NCBI RefSeq assembly: GCF_002174305.1
Contig: NZ_MIJB01000027.1
Location: forward strand, 1 to 64,000
DNA length: 64,000 nt
DNA from: Aeromicrobium sp. PE09-221
GTDB taxonomy: Bacteria; Actinomycetota; Actinomycetes; Propionibacteriales; Nocardioidaceae
Direction of reading: 5' to 3'
Position 1 is the stretch's first letter; every line of letters begins with the position of its first letter. Position numbers and translations under genes: made by a program. Shown here piece after piece: positions 30,079 through 39,348 of the stretch. The notes beneath the pieces were generated by a model. That model searched no databases and was not told the origin of the DNA. It worked only from the letters and a program-made list of their open reading frames with translations.

Positions 30079-30680
30079 CGCGCTGCCGCCTTGGCTAGCC
30101 GGCGCGCCTCCACGACGTAGTGGGCGCCCGTGACGACCGTGACGATCACCGTGCCCGCCATCACGCCGTGGGTCGCCCAGCGGAGCAGATCGGAGACGAG
30201 ATTGCCCCACAGCTCGAAGGGCAGCAGATATCCGCCGATGGCGAATGCCTGCAGGACCGTCTTGAGCTTGCCTCCGCGACTCGCCGGCATCACCACGCCG
30301 CGACGTACCATGAAGAATCTCATGAGGGTGATGCCCCACTCGCGCACGAGCATGAGGATCGTGACCGTCCAGAAGAGCCAGTGGTCGAAGATGATCGCGA
30401 GCCCGACGAAGGCCATACCGGTGAGTGCCTTGTCGGCGATGGGATCGGCGATCTTGCCGAAATCGGTGACCAGCCCGTGCTTACGCGCCAGGTCACCGTC
30501 GATCTTGTCCGTCGCCATGAGTGCCACGAACGCGACCCACGACCAGACCCTCAACCACTCGTCCTGTCCGCCGTCGACGAGCAGCAGCCAGCCGAACAGC
30601 GGGACGCCGAGAATCCGGATCACCGTCAACACATTCGCGATGTTGAGGTTGCTCGGCGGCGCACCATCGGTCTCGGTCAT
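30075..30680 (-). CDS. pgsA: CDP-diacylglycerol-glycerol-3-phosphate 3-phosphatidyltransferase
   Basis: The 201-residue membrane enzyme contains the CDP-alcohol phosphotransferase motif D-x2-DG-x2-AR-x8-G-x3-D-x3-D (DKIDGDLARKHG, DFGKIADPIADK, about 59-85) and about five to six helices. It makes phosphatidylglycerol phosphate, precursor of phosphatidylglycerol and cardiolipin. The ATG at 30680 begins a polar N-terminus before the first helix. It is coupled to pncC. A PIP synthase-like activity is less likely given the clgR-cinA-ftsK setting. Confidence 0.88.
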   Translation of the reverse strand: MTETDGAPPSNLNIANVLTVIRILGVPLFGWLLLVDGGQDEWLRVWSWVAFVALMATDKIDGDLARKHGLVTDFGKIADPIADKALTGMAFVGLAIIFDHWLFWTVTILMLVREWGITLMRFFMVRRGVVMPASRGGKLKTVLQAFAIGGYLLPFELWGNLVSDLLRWATHGVMAGTVIVTVVTGAHYVVEARRLAKAAAR

Positions 30681-30882
30681 GTCCTTCAGTATGGAGCACG
30701 TCGGAAGCCCTCAGCGTGCCCGGGCGCCCTGGTCCGACGAACCCCGTCTCCCTGCTGCGGGCGGTGGAGAGGCGCCCGTCCCGGCCGTGAGCGGTGGGAC
30801 AGCGTCGGTCTGATCCTGGAACGGACGCTCACGCACCGCTCGCGAAGGAGAACCGATGCCCCGTCACGCCCTGGTCGGGGAC

Positions 30883-33381
30883 TCAGCCGGCCTGGATACT
30901 GGCGAGCATGTCGGGAAGGTCATCGGGCTTGACGAGCACATCGCGCGCCTTGGAGCCCTCACTCGGACCGACCACGCCGCGGCTCTCCAGGATGTCCATC
31001 AGACGACCCGCCTTGGCGAAACCGACGCGCAGCTTGCGCTGCAGCATCGAGGTCGAGCCGAACTGTGTGTTGACCACCAGCTCGACCGCCTGCAGCACCA
31101 GATCCATGTCATCGCCGATGTCATCATCCAGCTCACGCTTGGCCTGTTGGGGAACCGTCACGTCCTCGCGATACGAGGGCTTGAGCTGCTCCTTGCAGTG
31201 CTCGACGAGGGTCTGGATCTCACTCTCGTTGATCCACGCCCCCTGCATACGCATCGCCTTGTTCGCGCCCATCGGCAAGAAGAGGCCGTCACCCTGGCCG
31301 ACCAGCTTCTCGGCTCCCGGCTGATCGAGGATGACCCGGCTGTCGGCGAGCGAGCTCGTCGCGAAGGCCAGACGGCTCGGGACATTGGCCTTGATCAGGC
31401 CCGTGACGACATCCACGCTGGGACGCTGTGTGGCCAACACCAAGTGGATACCGGCGGCGCGCGCCAACTGAGTGATGCGCACGATCGAGTCCTCCACATC
31501 GCGGGGAGCGACCATCATGAGGTCAGCGAGCTCGTCGACCACGACCAGCAGGTAGGGGTAGGGCGCTAGCACCCGCTCGCTGCCCGGCGGCGCCTGCAGC
31601 TTGCCCGAGGAGACTGCCTTGTTGAAGTCGTCGATGTGCCGATACCCGAAGGCCGCGAGATCGTCATACCGAAGATCCATCTCACGGACGACCCATTGCA
31701 GGGCCTCAGCGGCCTTCTTCGGATTGGTGATGATCGGCGTGATGAGATGCGGGATGCCCTCATAGGCCGTCAACTCGACGCGTTTGGGATCGACGAGGAT
31801 CATCCGTACCTCATCGGGCGTCGCTCGCATGAGCAGCGAGCTGATCATGGAGTTGACGAAGCTCGACTTGCCCGAACCCGTGGCTCCCGCGACGAGCATG
31901 TGGGGCATCTTGGCGAGATTCGCCAGCACGAAACCGCCCTCGACATCCTTGCCGAGCCCGATGACCATCGGGTGATGGTCGCCTCGCGCCTTGCTCGATC
32001 GCAGGACATCACCGAGCGAGACCATCTCCTTGTCGACATTGGGGATCTCGATACCGATCGCCGACTTTCCGGGGATCGGGCTGAGAATGCGCACCTCATT
32101 GGAGGCCACGGCATAGGAGATGTTCTTGCTGAGCGCGGTGACCTTCTCGACCTTGACGGCCGGGCCGAGCTCGACCTCATAGCGCGTGACCGTCGGTCCG
32201 CGCGTGTACCCGGTGACCGTCGCATCGATCTTGAACTGTTCGAGCACCTCGGTGAGGCGGCCGACCACGGCATCGGAAGCCGAGCTACGCGCCTTAGGCG
32301 GCGTGCCCTCACGCAGGACAGTCGGATCGGGGAGCGTGTAGACGATGTCTCCCGAGAGGGCCAGTTGCTCGGCACGCACCGGTATCGGCTCGATGGGCTT
32401 GTCCGCCGCCGGAACGGGCGGCGGCGCCATGGACTCCTCGTCCGTCTCCGTCACCGGGAAGGGGGCCGGCTCGTCGATATCGTGCCCGGCGGCAATGTCG
32501 ATCGCATCGGGCTCAGCGGGGCCCTCTACGAGGGGATTCTCGTAGGGCTCGTCGGCGTTCTCGAAGCTGGTGCGGGGGTGGCGCTTGCGCGCCGGTGTCG
32601 CCGCGGCTGCCTCGACGGGGTCGGCATCGCGATGTCGACCGAGGAGACGGTCACGTCCGGCGCGCAGCCGATCCGGCACTGCGTACAGGGGCGTCCCAGT
32701 CACCACGAGCACCCCGAAGATGGTTAGCAGCACCAGGAGCGGCGCCACCACGAAGGGGCTCTTGAGCAGATCGATGAGGATCGCGGAGAAGAGGAAACCG
32801 ATCGCTCCTCCGGCCTCCCCCATGCTGCCCGCACCGTCGCCGGGGCGTGGAACGTCATGGGCGAGATGGACGAGTCCGAGCACGCCGCCGCAGATCGCGC
32901 TCCAGCCGATCACCTGCCGCCCGACGGGACCGTTCCGATCAGGATGACGCAACGTGCGCCAGGCGATGACGACCAGGACGATGGGGATCGCCCAGGCGAG
33001 GAGGCCGACCGTACCGGTCGCGGCTTGGCGGACTCCCCTGCCCACGGCGCCCGAGACATCCCACCAGACCGCGGCGGCGGTCACGATCGCGATCGCGAGG
33101 ATCGCGAAGCCGACGCCATCGCGTCGCTGTGCGGGATCCAGTTCCTTGGCGCCCGTGCCGATGCTGCGGGCAACAGCCCCCGTGGCACCGGCGATACCGG
33201 ACCAGACCGCCCGCACCCCTCGGCCGACGGCCTGCACGGCCGAGCCTGCGGGACTGGGGCCGGAACGCGCAGCGGACTTGGGCGCAGGCTTACGCGCCTG
33301 CGGTTTCTTCGCCGCAGGCTTCTTACGGGCCTGGCCTCCGGACGGTCGCTTCTGCGACGGGGAAGACGTTCGGGTCGCCAT
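30883..33381 (-). CDS. ftsK: DNA translocase FtsK
   Basis: The 832-residue protein has a Lys/Pro/Ala-rich cytoplasmic N-terminus (1-50), four predicted helices (about 88-108, 125-141, 157-172 and 195-230), a Pro/Glu-rich linker (about 250-335) and a RecA-like motor with Walker A GATGSGKSS (about 499-507) and Walker B YLLVVVDELADLMM. The C-terminal winged-helix gamma domain (DLVLQAVELVVN, LQRKLRVGFAKAGRLMD, about 755-800) reads KOPS. It pumps chromosome DNA through the division septum. The 202 bases between its stop and pgsA hold no clear terminator. Confidence 0.96.
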   Translation of the reverse strand: MATRTSSPSQKRPSGGQARKKPAAKKPQARKPAPKSAARSGPSPAGSAVQAVGRGVRAVWSGIAGATGAVARSIGTGAKELDPAQRRDGVGFAILAIAIVTAAAVWWDVSGAVGRGVRQAATGTVGLLAWAIPIVLVVIAWRTLRHPDRNGPVGRQVIGWSAICGGVLGLVHLAHDVPRPGDGAGSMGEAGGAIGFLFSAILIDLLKSPFVVAPLLVLLTIFGVLVVTGTPLYAVPDRLRAGRDRLLGRHRDADPVEAAAATPARKRHPRTSFENADEPYENPLVEGPAEPDAIDIAAGHDIDEPAPFPVTETDEESMAPPPVPAADKPIEPIPVRAEQLALSGDIVYTLPDPTVLREGTPPKARSSASDAVVGRLTEVLEQFKIDATVTGYTRGPTVTRYEVELGPAVKVEKVTALSKNISYAVASNEVRILSPIPGKSAIGIEIPNVDKEMVSLGDVLRSSKARGDHHPMVIGLGKDVEGGFVLANLAKMPHMLVAGATGSGKSSFVNSMISSLLMRATPDEVRMILVDPKRVELTAYEGIPHLITPIITNPKKAAEALQWVVREMDLRYDDLAAFGYRHIDDFNKAVSSGKLQAPPGSERVLAPYPYLLVVVDELADLMMVAPRDVEDSIVRITQLARAAGIHLVLATQRPSVDVVTGLIKANVPSRLAFATSSLADSRVILDQPGAEKLVGQGDGLFLPMGANKAMRMQGAWINESEIQTLVEHCKEQLKPSYREDVTVPQQAKRELDDDIGDDMDLVLQAVELVVNTQFGSTSMLQRKLRVGFAKAGRLMDILESRGVVGPSEGSKARDVLVKPDDLPDMLASIQAG

Positions 33382-33581
33382 GTTCCAAGGCTAAACCACG
33401 ACTCGAGGGTTGCCCGGCTACGACACTCCCTCCCCGAGGGCACGGTGCGCGATCGATCAGCGAAAACACCTCCCGCCGTCGACCCCACACCACCCTCGCA
33501 CTGCCCGATTCCGGTGTGCGGTGAACCGACAAGGCCCGGGCACACCCGGTTGATCACATCAGCCTGGTGAACCGAGCTGGT

Positions 33582-34298
33582 TCAGGCGCCGCGGGCGGGA
33601 TCGCTACCGATGGCGACCCACGAACCGCGGGTCGTGGCACGGGACCGGACGAGCGAGATCACCCCGGGCTCGCCAACACTGGCGCTGAGGAGCGGCGCCG
33701 TCACCACATCGGCTCCCAATCGCCCGATACGGCTGGTCGCCTGCGACATCGTCAACGCATAGATCGAGACCACCACCCGTCGCTGATACGCCCGGGCGAT
33801 GTCGATCGCCTCCGCCAGTTCGGGCCCGCTCATGTCGCCGGCGACGTGCACACGACCACCCCACACCGCGCTGAGCAGTCGTGCCGCCTTCGCGATGTCG
33901 TGCCGAGCGCGCGCTGAGCCCGCGGGACCTGCCGCGAGCACGATGGAGTCACCCGGACGGGCCCCAGCCTCGATCAGTCTCCGCACACCGAGCTCGGCGA
34001 GCAGCCAGTCCGGGCCGATCGGCGCGGCCACGGTGACACCCGGCAGCGCGGAGGCGAGGTGCCGCAGTCGCGCCGTGACCTCCTCGTCATGCCAGAGCGT
34101 CAACGGCACGACGATGCGCCGACCCGGCAGCTGAGCTACCACCTCGGCGACGTCCGGGTGCTGGGTACCGACGAAGGCGTCGACGACGTCGAACTCCCGC
34201 GTCTCACGCCGGACTCCGTGCACCACAGACGCCAGTGCGGCGCGACCCGCGTGTGTCTCGACGCCCTGCGCGCACACCACCAAGGTGGCTCTCGTCAT
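33582..34298 (-). CDS. CbiX/SirB-like chelatase family protein, probably catalytically altered
   Basis: The 238-residue protein has the two-lobed chelatase fold of the CbiX/sirohydrochlorin ferrochelatase family (VVCAQGVETHAGRAAL, IVVPLTLWHDEEVTARL, then a second lobe from about 110). The first metal-binding His, normally in a VAHGS context, is Gln here (VCAQGV). A His remains in the LWHDEE segment. No siroheme or cobalamin genes are near. It could be a degenerate chelatase or have another substrate. The gene stands alone between ftsK and rnj; the 200-base gap to ftsK holds no clear feature. Confidence 0.65.
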   Translation of the reverse strand: MTRATLVVCAQGVETHAGRAALASVVHGVRRETREFDVVDAFVGTQHPDVAEVVAQLPGRRIVVPLTLWHDEEVTARLRHLASALPGVTVAAPIGPDWLLAELGVRRLIEAGARPGDSIVLAAGPAGSARARHDIAKAARLLSAVWGGRVHVAGDMSGPELAEAIDIARAYQRRVVVSIYALTMSQATSRIGRLGADVVTAPLLSASVGEPGVISLVRSRATTRGSWVAIGSDPARGA

Positions 34299-34414
34299 CG
34301 CTCGTCCCCGATCGGTGCGGCCCGGGTGGCCGCCTCCCGACCAGCCTGACGAGCGGCTGTTTCGCCGAGGTTAAGCGTGGTGACGGAACCGGTTACGAAC
34401 CGAGAACAGCCGGC

Positions 34415-36094
34415 TCAGGCCTCGAGGACGATCGGCACGATCATCGGCCGCCGGCGGAGCGTTCGCCCGGCATACGACCCGAGGACCCTTCGCATGACCT
34501 GCTGCAGCTGACGGGGATCGCGCGTTCCGTCACCGAGCGCCTCCTCGATGGCCGTGATCAGCTTCGACCGGACGCCGTCGAAGACGGCGTCGTCCTCTGC
34601 CAGGCCGCGAGCGTGGATGTCCGGTCCGGTGATGATCTTGCCGTTCGTGGAGTCGATCACGACGACGGCGGAGACGAATCCCTCCTCGCCGAGCACTCGG
34701 CGATCCTTCAGCTCCGAGTCGGTCAGATCGCCGACGGAGGAGCCGTCGACGTAGACATAGCCGCAGTCCACCGCGCCGACGACCTGCGCGTGGCCATCGA
34801 TGAGGTCCACCACGTAACCGTCCTCGGCGAGGATGACGTTCGGCACGCCGGTGGCCTCCGCGAGCGCCGCATTCGCGTGCAGATGACGGATCTCTCCGTG
34901 GACCGGCATGACATTCTGCGGTCGGACGATGTTGTAGCAGTAGAGCAGCTCACCGGCCGACGCGTGGCCGGAGACGTGCACCAGAGCATTGCCCTTGTGC
35001 ACGACGTGGGCACCGAGCTTGGTGAGGCCGTCGATCACCCGGTAGACGGCATTCTCATTGCCCGGGATCAGCGACGAGGCCAACAGCACGGTGTCGCCCG
35101 GCTCCAGACTCACCTGCTGGTGGCTGCGATTGGCGATACGCGACAGCGCGGCCATCGGCTCGCCCTGGGAGCCGGTGGACATGAGCACCATCTGCTCGGG
35201 CGGCGCGGCGTCGACCTTGTCCACCACGACGCCATCCGGCACGTGCAGATAGCCCAGCTCACGGGCGATCTGCATGTTGCGCACCATCGACCGGCCCACG
35301 TAGGCGACCTTGCGACCGTGCTTCGCCGCGGCGTCGAGCACCTGCTGCACACGGTGCACGTGGGACGCGAACGAGGCCACGATGATCCGCTTGGTGCTGC
35401 GGGCGAACACCGCGTCGATGGCCGGGGTGATCTGGCGTTCGGCGGTCGTGAAACCGGGCACATCCGAATTGGTCGAGTCGGTGAGGAAGAGATCGACCCC
35501 CGCCTCGCCGAGCCGCGCGAAGGCCCGCAGATCGGTGATACGGCCGTCGAGCGGCAACTGATCCATCTTGAAGTCGCCCGTGTGCAGGGCCACGCCCGCC
35601 GGCGTCTTGATCGCCACGGCGAGGGCATCGGGGATGGAGTGGTTGACCGCGACGAATTCGCACTCGAAAGGCCCGAAGGAGAGCACGTCTCCCTCTGAGA
35701 CGATGTGCTTGGGCACCTGCTTGAGGCGGTGCTCCTTCAGCTTGGGCTCGAGGAGGGCCAGGGTGAGCTTCGAGCCGATCACCGGGATGTCGCCGCGCTC
35801 GCGCAACAGGTACGGGACCCCGCCGATGTGGTCCTCGTGACCGTGGGTCAGCACGATGCCGACGACATCGTCGAGCCGATCGCGGATGGGACCGAAGTCG
35901 GGCAGGATCAGGTCGACTCCAGGATGCTGCTCCTCGGGGAAGAGCACGCCGCAGTCGACGATCAGCAGCTTGCCGCCGAACTCGAAGACGGTCATGTTGC
36001 GGCCGATCTCGCCCAGGCCGCCGAGCGCGATGACGCGCAGGGCATGGGGGGCGAGCGGTGGAGGCGGGCCCAGCTCGGCGTGCATGTGACTCAT
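34415..36094 (-). CDS. rnj: Ribonuclease J
   Basis: The 559-residue metallo-beta-lactamase nuclease has the zinc motif THGHEDHIGG (about 86), a beta-CASP domain (about 220-370, including VASFASHVHRVQQVLDAA) and the closing motif HASAGELL, then a C-terminal domain. It matures and degrades RNA by 5'-3' exo- and endonuclease activity. It follows dapA by 89 bases, the usual actinobacterial order dapA-rnj. The ATG at 36094 begins MSHMHAELGPPPPLAP; a later ATG at 36085 is possible. Confidence 0.95.
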   Translation of the reverse strand: MSHMHAELGPPPPLAPHALRVIALGGLGEIGRNMTVFEFGGKLLIVDCGVLFPEEQHPGVDLILPDFGPIRDRLDDVVGIVLTHGHEDHIGGVPYLLRERGDIPVIGSKLTLALLEPKLKEHRLKQVPKHIVSEGDVLSFGPFECEFVAVNHSIPDALAVAIKTPAGVALHTGDFKMDQLPLDGRITDLRAFARLGEAGVDLFLTDSTNSDVPGFTTAERQITPAIDAVFARSTKRIIVASFASHVHRVQQVLDAAAKHGRKVAYVGRSMVRNMQIARELGYLHVPDGVVVDKVDAAPPEQMVLMSTGSQGEPMAALSRIANRSHQQVSLEPGDTVLLASSLIPGNENAVYRVIDGLTKLGAHVVHKGNALVHVSGHASAGELLYCYNIVRPQNVMPVHGEIRHLHANAALAEATGVPNVILAEDGYVVDLIDGHAQVVGAVDCGYVYVDGSSVGDLTDSELKDRRVLGEEGFVSAVVVIDSTNGKIITGPDIHARGLAEDDAVFDGVRSKLITAIEEALGDGTRDPRQLQQVMRRVLGSYAGRTLRRRPMIVPIVLEA

Positions 36095-36183
36095 CGGCTC
36101 ACCTGCCCAAAGCCGCGGGGCGCACGCGATGTGCGGCTCGTCTCCGTGTCCGTCGTTCGTTCGGTCATCCAGTTCCTCACGTA

Positions 36184-37095
36184 TCAGTCGAGCAGGCCGG
36201 CTGCGGCCAGACCCTCGCGCACGATCGCGATGTCCGACTCGTCGATCGGCGGCAGCGGCGGCCGGACGACGAGCGAGTCGAGGACACCGCGCAGGTGCAG
36301 CGCGATCTTGGCCGTCATGGCGCCCTGCGTGTGGGTCATCATGGCCCGCACCAGCGGCACGAGCTCGAGGTTGAGACGGCGCGCCTCGGCCAGGTCACCG
36401 GCGTCGACGGCCTCGATCATCGCCCGGTACCGGCCAGCGGCGGCGTGACCGACGACGCTGACGACACCCGCCGCCCCGATGCTGAGCCAGGCGAGGTTCA
36501 GCGCGTCGTCACCGGAGTACAGCGCCAGGCCGGTGCTGGACAGCAGCCAGGCGCCCCGTTCCAGGTCACCGACGGCGTCCTTGACCGCGACGACCTCGTC
36601 GATCCGATCCAGGATCAGGTAGGTGTCCTCGGCGATCGCCATCCCTGTCCGTCCCGGGATGTCGTACAGCATGATCGGCGTGCCCTCACCCGCGGAGGCC
36701 ACGGCTTCGACGTGCTGCACGAAGCCGCGCTGAGGCGGCTTGGAGTAGTACGGCGTCACCAGCAGCAGCCCGTGCGCACCGGCCCGAGCGGCCTGCTCGG
36801 AGAGTTCGATCGAGTGGCGGGTGTCGTTGGTGCCCACCCCGGCGATGACGGTCGCCCGATCGCCGATGGCGTCGAGGACGGCTCGCAGCAACTCCCCGTC
36901 CTCGGCCACCGTCGTCGTGGGTGATTCGCCGGTGGTGCCGGAGACCACGATCCCGTCGTTGCCCAGGTCGACCAGGTGAGAGGCCGCCTTCTGTGCCGCG
37001 TCCAGGTCGAGCTTGCCGTCGGCCGTGAACGGCGTGACCATGGCGGTCAGCACGCGGCCGAACGGAGCGGACGACGAGGCGAGCGGCGAAGTCAT
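36184..37095 (-). CDS. dapA: 4-hydroxy-tetrahydrodipicolinate synthase
   Basis: The 303-residue class I aldolase condenses pyruvate and aspartate semialdehyde in lysine/diaminopimelate synthesis. GTTGESPTT (about 58) holds the pyruvate-binding Thr pair, YDIPGRTG the catalytic Tyr/Arg and VVAVKDAVGD the Schiff-base Lys (about 172). The length is normal. It probably shares a transcript with rnj. Confidence 0.95.
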   Translation of the reverse strand: MTSPLASSSAPFGRVLTAMVTPFTADGKLDLDAAQKAASHLVDLGNDGIVVSGTTGESPTTTVAEDGELLRAVLDAIGDRATVIAGVGTNDTRHSIELSEQAARAGAHGLLLVTPYYSKPPQRGFVQHVEAVASAGEGTPIMLYDIPGRTGMAIAEDTYLILDRIDEVVAVKDAVGDLERGAWLLSSTGLALYSGDDALNLAWLSIGAAGVVSVVGHAAAGRYRAMIEAVDAGDLAEARRLNLELVPLVRAMMTHTQGAMTAKIALHLRGVLDSLVVRPPLPPIDESDIAIVREGLAAAGLLD

Positions 37096-37138
37096 GCTCC
37101 GAGGCTACCGCTTGGTCCGCCGTGGGCGCCGTGCAGGA

Positions 37139-37930
37139 TCACCCGAGCAGGATCGCCAGTTGCCGCGATTGCGCGACGAGGTTGCCCTCGCTGTCCCACA
37201 GCTCGCAGTCCTCCTCGTGGTACCCGTCGCTCACGTGCCGCGTGAACAGTCGGGTCGCGATCCAGCCCGGTGCCGGGAGCCGGCGCAGATGCACCGTCAA
37301 CTGCACCGTCATCGATCCACTCTCGCCGATCTCCATGACCGCCGGGGCGAACGAGTCACAGAGCAGCGCGAGGGCCGGGAAGTCGATCTCCCGCCCTCCA
37401 CGCAGTCGTTGCCACAAGGTCACCGTCGGATCCCCCGAGGGCGCGTCGGTGGCCCACCCTGGTGCCGTCGGGAGCCGGTACTCGACCTGGCCGAAGATGC
37501 CGTCGGGAGGCATCCCCTCGGCGATCGGGTCCAGGCACGAGTCCGGCTCGGGCAGGATCGGCGCCTCGGCGAAGTCCTCGCGCCGGGCGCTCTCGTTCCG
37601 CGCGCCGAAATTCGCGATGAGGTGGGCCACCTCGGTCCCATCCTGGCCCAACCGTGCCGTGGCGGTCTGCACCCTGCGGCCTGCACGGATCACCTCGGTT
37701 TCCAGCTCCGCCTCCCCCACGGCCGGCGACCGCAGATAGCTGACGGCCGCGACGAGGGGCGCACCCGCCTCGGGCACCTCCTCGGCCAGCCCGCGGAGCA
37801 TGGCGGCCAGCAGATAGCCGCCGTTGGGCTTACCCAAGGGCGTATTCCACCGGTCGGTCAGCGTCAAGCTCCGACGCCCGGCGCCGGTTGGTCGCGAGGA
37901 GGTGTCCTCGAGGAAGGTGTCGTCGTTCAC
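37139..37930 (-). CDS. Thioesterase-family protein (double hotdog, TesB-like)
   Basis: The 263-residue protein matches the acyl-CoA thioesterase II-like group with two hotdog repeats: residues about 20-115 (WNTPLGKPNGGYLLAAMLRGL, then AELETEVIRAGRRVQTATARL) and about 135-260 (SGSMTVQLTVHLRRLP, ELWDSEGNLVAQSRQLAILL). It would hydrolyse acyl-CoA thioesters; chain length is unknown. The ATG at 37930 begins MNDDTFLEDTSSRP. It lies 28 bases after codB and 43 bases before dapA. Confidence 0.75.
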   Translation of the reverse strand: MNDDTFLEDTSSRPTGAGRRSLTLTDRWNTPLGKPNGGYLLAAMLRGLAEEVPEAGAPLVAAVSYLRSPAVGEAELETEVIRAGRRVQTATARLGQDGTEVAHLIANFGARNESARREDFAEAPILPEPDSCLDPIAEGMPPDGIFGQVEYRLPTAPGWATDAPSGDPTVTLWQRLRGGREIDFPALALLCDSFAPAVMEIGESGSMTVQLTVHLRRLPAPGWIATRLFTRHVSDGYHEEDCELWDSEGNLVAQSRQLAILLG

Positions 37931-37958
37931 GCCGTCATCATGCCCGATCGCCCTGACA

Positions 37959-39248
37959 CTATGTCGTCGTGCTTCTCGTCCGCTCCGATGCGCGCAGCGC
38001 GGTGGTGAGGACGATGGCCGCGACGATGCCCACGAGCGGCGGGATCGCGATCTCCCAGTGATCCGAGGCCCAAGCCAGGGCGCTGGCGACGGCGTAGACG
38101 CCGAGATTCATGACGTCGAACCGTGGCAGCACCGCACCCTGAGGCATCTGCGAACGACGCCAGCGCGCCAGATAGTCGCCGATGATGACGCCGCCCAGTG
38201 GGGGAATGAAAATGCCCAACAGGACCAGGTACTGCACGAGGTGCTGATGCATCCCGGCGAGCGCGAGCACCGTGCCGATGATCGATCCGCCGATGATGAA
38301 GGGCACTTTGCGCGGGCGCTCGAACAACTCGGCGCCGGCCACACCGAAGGCATAGGCGGTGTCCGCATTCGACTTCCACAGATTGCCGAAGAGCAGGAAC
38401 AGCCCCCAGCCGACGAGACCGAGCTGATAGAGCACCAGGACGAAGTCGCCCTCGCCGAAGGTGATCGCTCCGATCGCGCCGAAGAGGATCATCAGGCCGT
38501 TGCCGAACAAGAAGGCGATGAGGCACGCCCACATCGCCTGGGAGCCGCTGCGCGCGAAACGCGTCCAGTTCGGCGCCTGCGTGCCGGCCGAGACGAAGGT
38601 CCCGACCACGGTGGTGATGGCCACGGCGGCCGTCATCGAGGTGCTCGGCTCGATGCCGAGGAAGGCATCCCATCCGCCGACCTCGTCCAGTGAGCGGAAG
38701 ACCACCCAGACCGCCAGGACGAGGATCAGCGGGGTCGCCACGAGCGAGACCCAGTACATGCCGCGGTAGCCGTAGCAGGCGGTAAGGCACATCAGGGCGC
38801 TGGAGGCGATCATCACGGCCGCCTTCGCCGCGAAGGACTCCCACCCCATCGCCTGTGCGGTGAGCTCGCCGACCGTGCCGATGATGACGCCATACCAGCC
38901 GATCTGGGTGCCGCCGAGGAGGACCGAGGCGAGCTTGGATCCTCGGGTGCCCAGGCTGTAACGCGCCATGACCACGGTGGTGAGACCCGTCCGGGCGCCG
39001 ATCCAGCCCAGCAGCACCACATAGGTGCCGAGGATGATCGATCCCAGGGCGATCATCAGCAGCAGATCGCCGAAGCTGAAGGCGATGCCCAGCTCGGCGC
39101 CTGCCAGCATCGTCGGCGTGAACACCGTGAATCCCAGGAGCACGACCGCCAGCGAGAAGAAGGTCTTGCGCGCATGCGGAGGGACGGGTGTGACGGGGTA
39201 ATCCGGATCGACGGCTCCTCCGTCGGCCGGTTCGGCGCTCTGACTCAT
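37959..39248 (-). CDS. codB: Cytosine permease CodB (NCS1 family)
   Basis: The 429-residue protein has about twelve helices and NCS1 features: PVPPHARKTFFSLAVVLLGF at the first helix, GYRGMYWVSLVATP, SAGTQAPNWTRFARS, WKSNADTAYAFGVA, and IPPLGGVIIGDYLARWRR near the end. The overall pattern fits CodB-type cytosine importers. The downstream direction (thioesterase) and upstream cytosine deaminase gene, 100 bases away, support a pyrimidine-salvage role. The ATG at 39248 starts MSQSAEPADGG. Confidence 0.88.
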   Translation of the reverse strand: MSQSAEPADGGAVDPDYPVTPVPPHARKTFFSLAVVLLGFTVFTPTMLAGAELGIAFSFGDLLLMIALGSIILGTYVVLLGWIGARTGLTTVVMARYSLGTRGSKLASVLLGGTQIGWYGVIIGTVGELTAQAMGWESFAAKAAVMIASSALMCLTACYGYRGMYWVSLVATPLILVLAVWVVFRSLDEVGGWDAFLGIEPSTSMTAAVAITTVVGTFVSAGTQAPNWTRFARSGSQAMWACLIAFLFGNGLMILFGAIGAITFGEGDFVLVLYQLGLVGWGLFLLFGNLWKSNADTAYAFGVAGAELFERPRKVPFIIGGSIIGTVLALAGMHQHLVQYLVLLGIFIPPLGGVIIGDYLARWRRSQMPQGAVLPRFDVMNLGVYAVASALAWASDHWEIAIPPLVGIVAAIVLTTALRASERTRSTTT

Positions 39249-39272
39249 CGCACGACCCCCGCGGTTTGTACC

Positions 39273-39334
39273 GAGGTGTGCTCCCTATTCGTCAACGGAG
39301 CCCTCCCTCGGTCGACGAGCTGGGAGCACATCTC
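39273..39334. promoter_or_regulatory. Imperfect inverted repeat between cytosine deaminase and codB
   Basis: GAGGTGTGCTCCC (39273-39285) and GGGAGCACATCTC (39322-39334) are inverted repeats with a single mismatch, separated by 36 bases. They sit wholly in the 100-base gap between two same-strand genes. As RNA they could be an intercistronic stem; as DNA, paired operator half-sites. Neither is proven. Confidence 0.35.
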
Positions 39335-39348
39335 GGTCCGGGGCGCGC

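Noticed and set aside
34351..34416. Inverted repeat GAGCGGCTGTT/AACAGCCGGCTC at the rnj end as terminator.
   Set aside because: The loop is over 40 bases, the arms have a bulge and the distal arm overlaps the stop codon; support is too weak.
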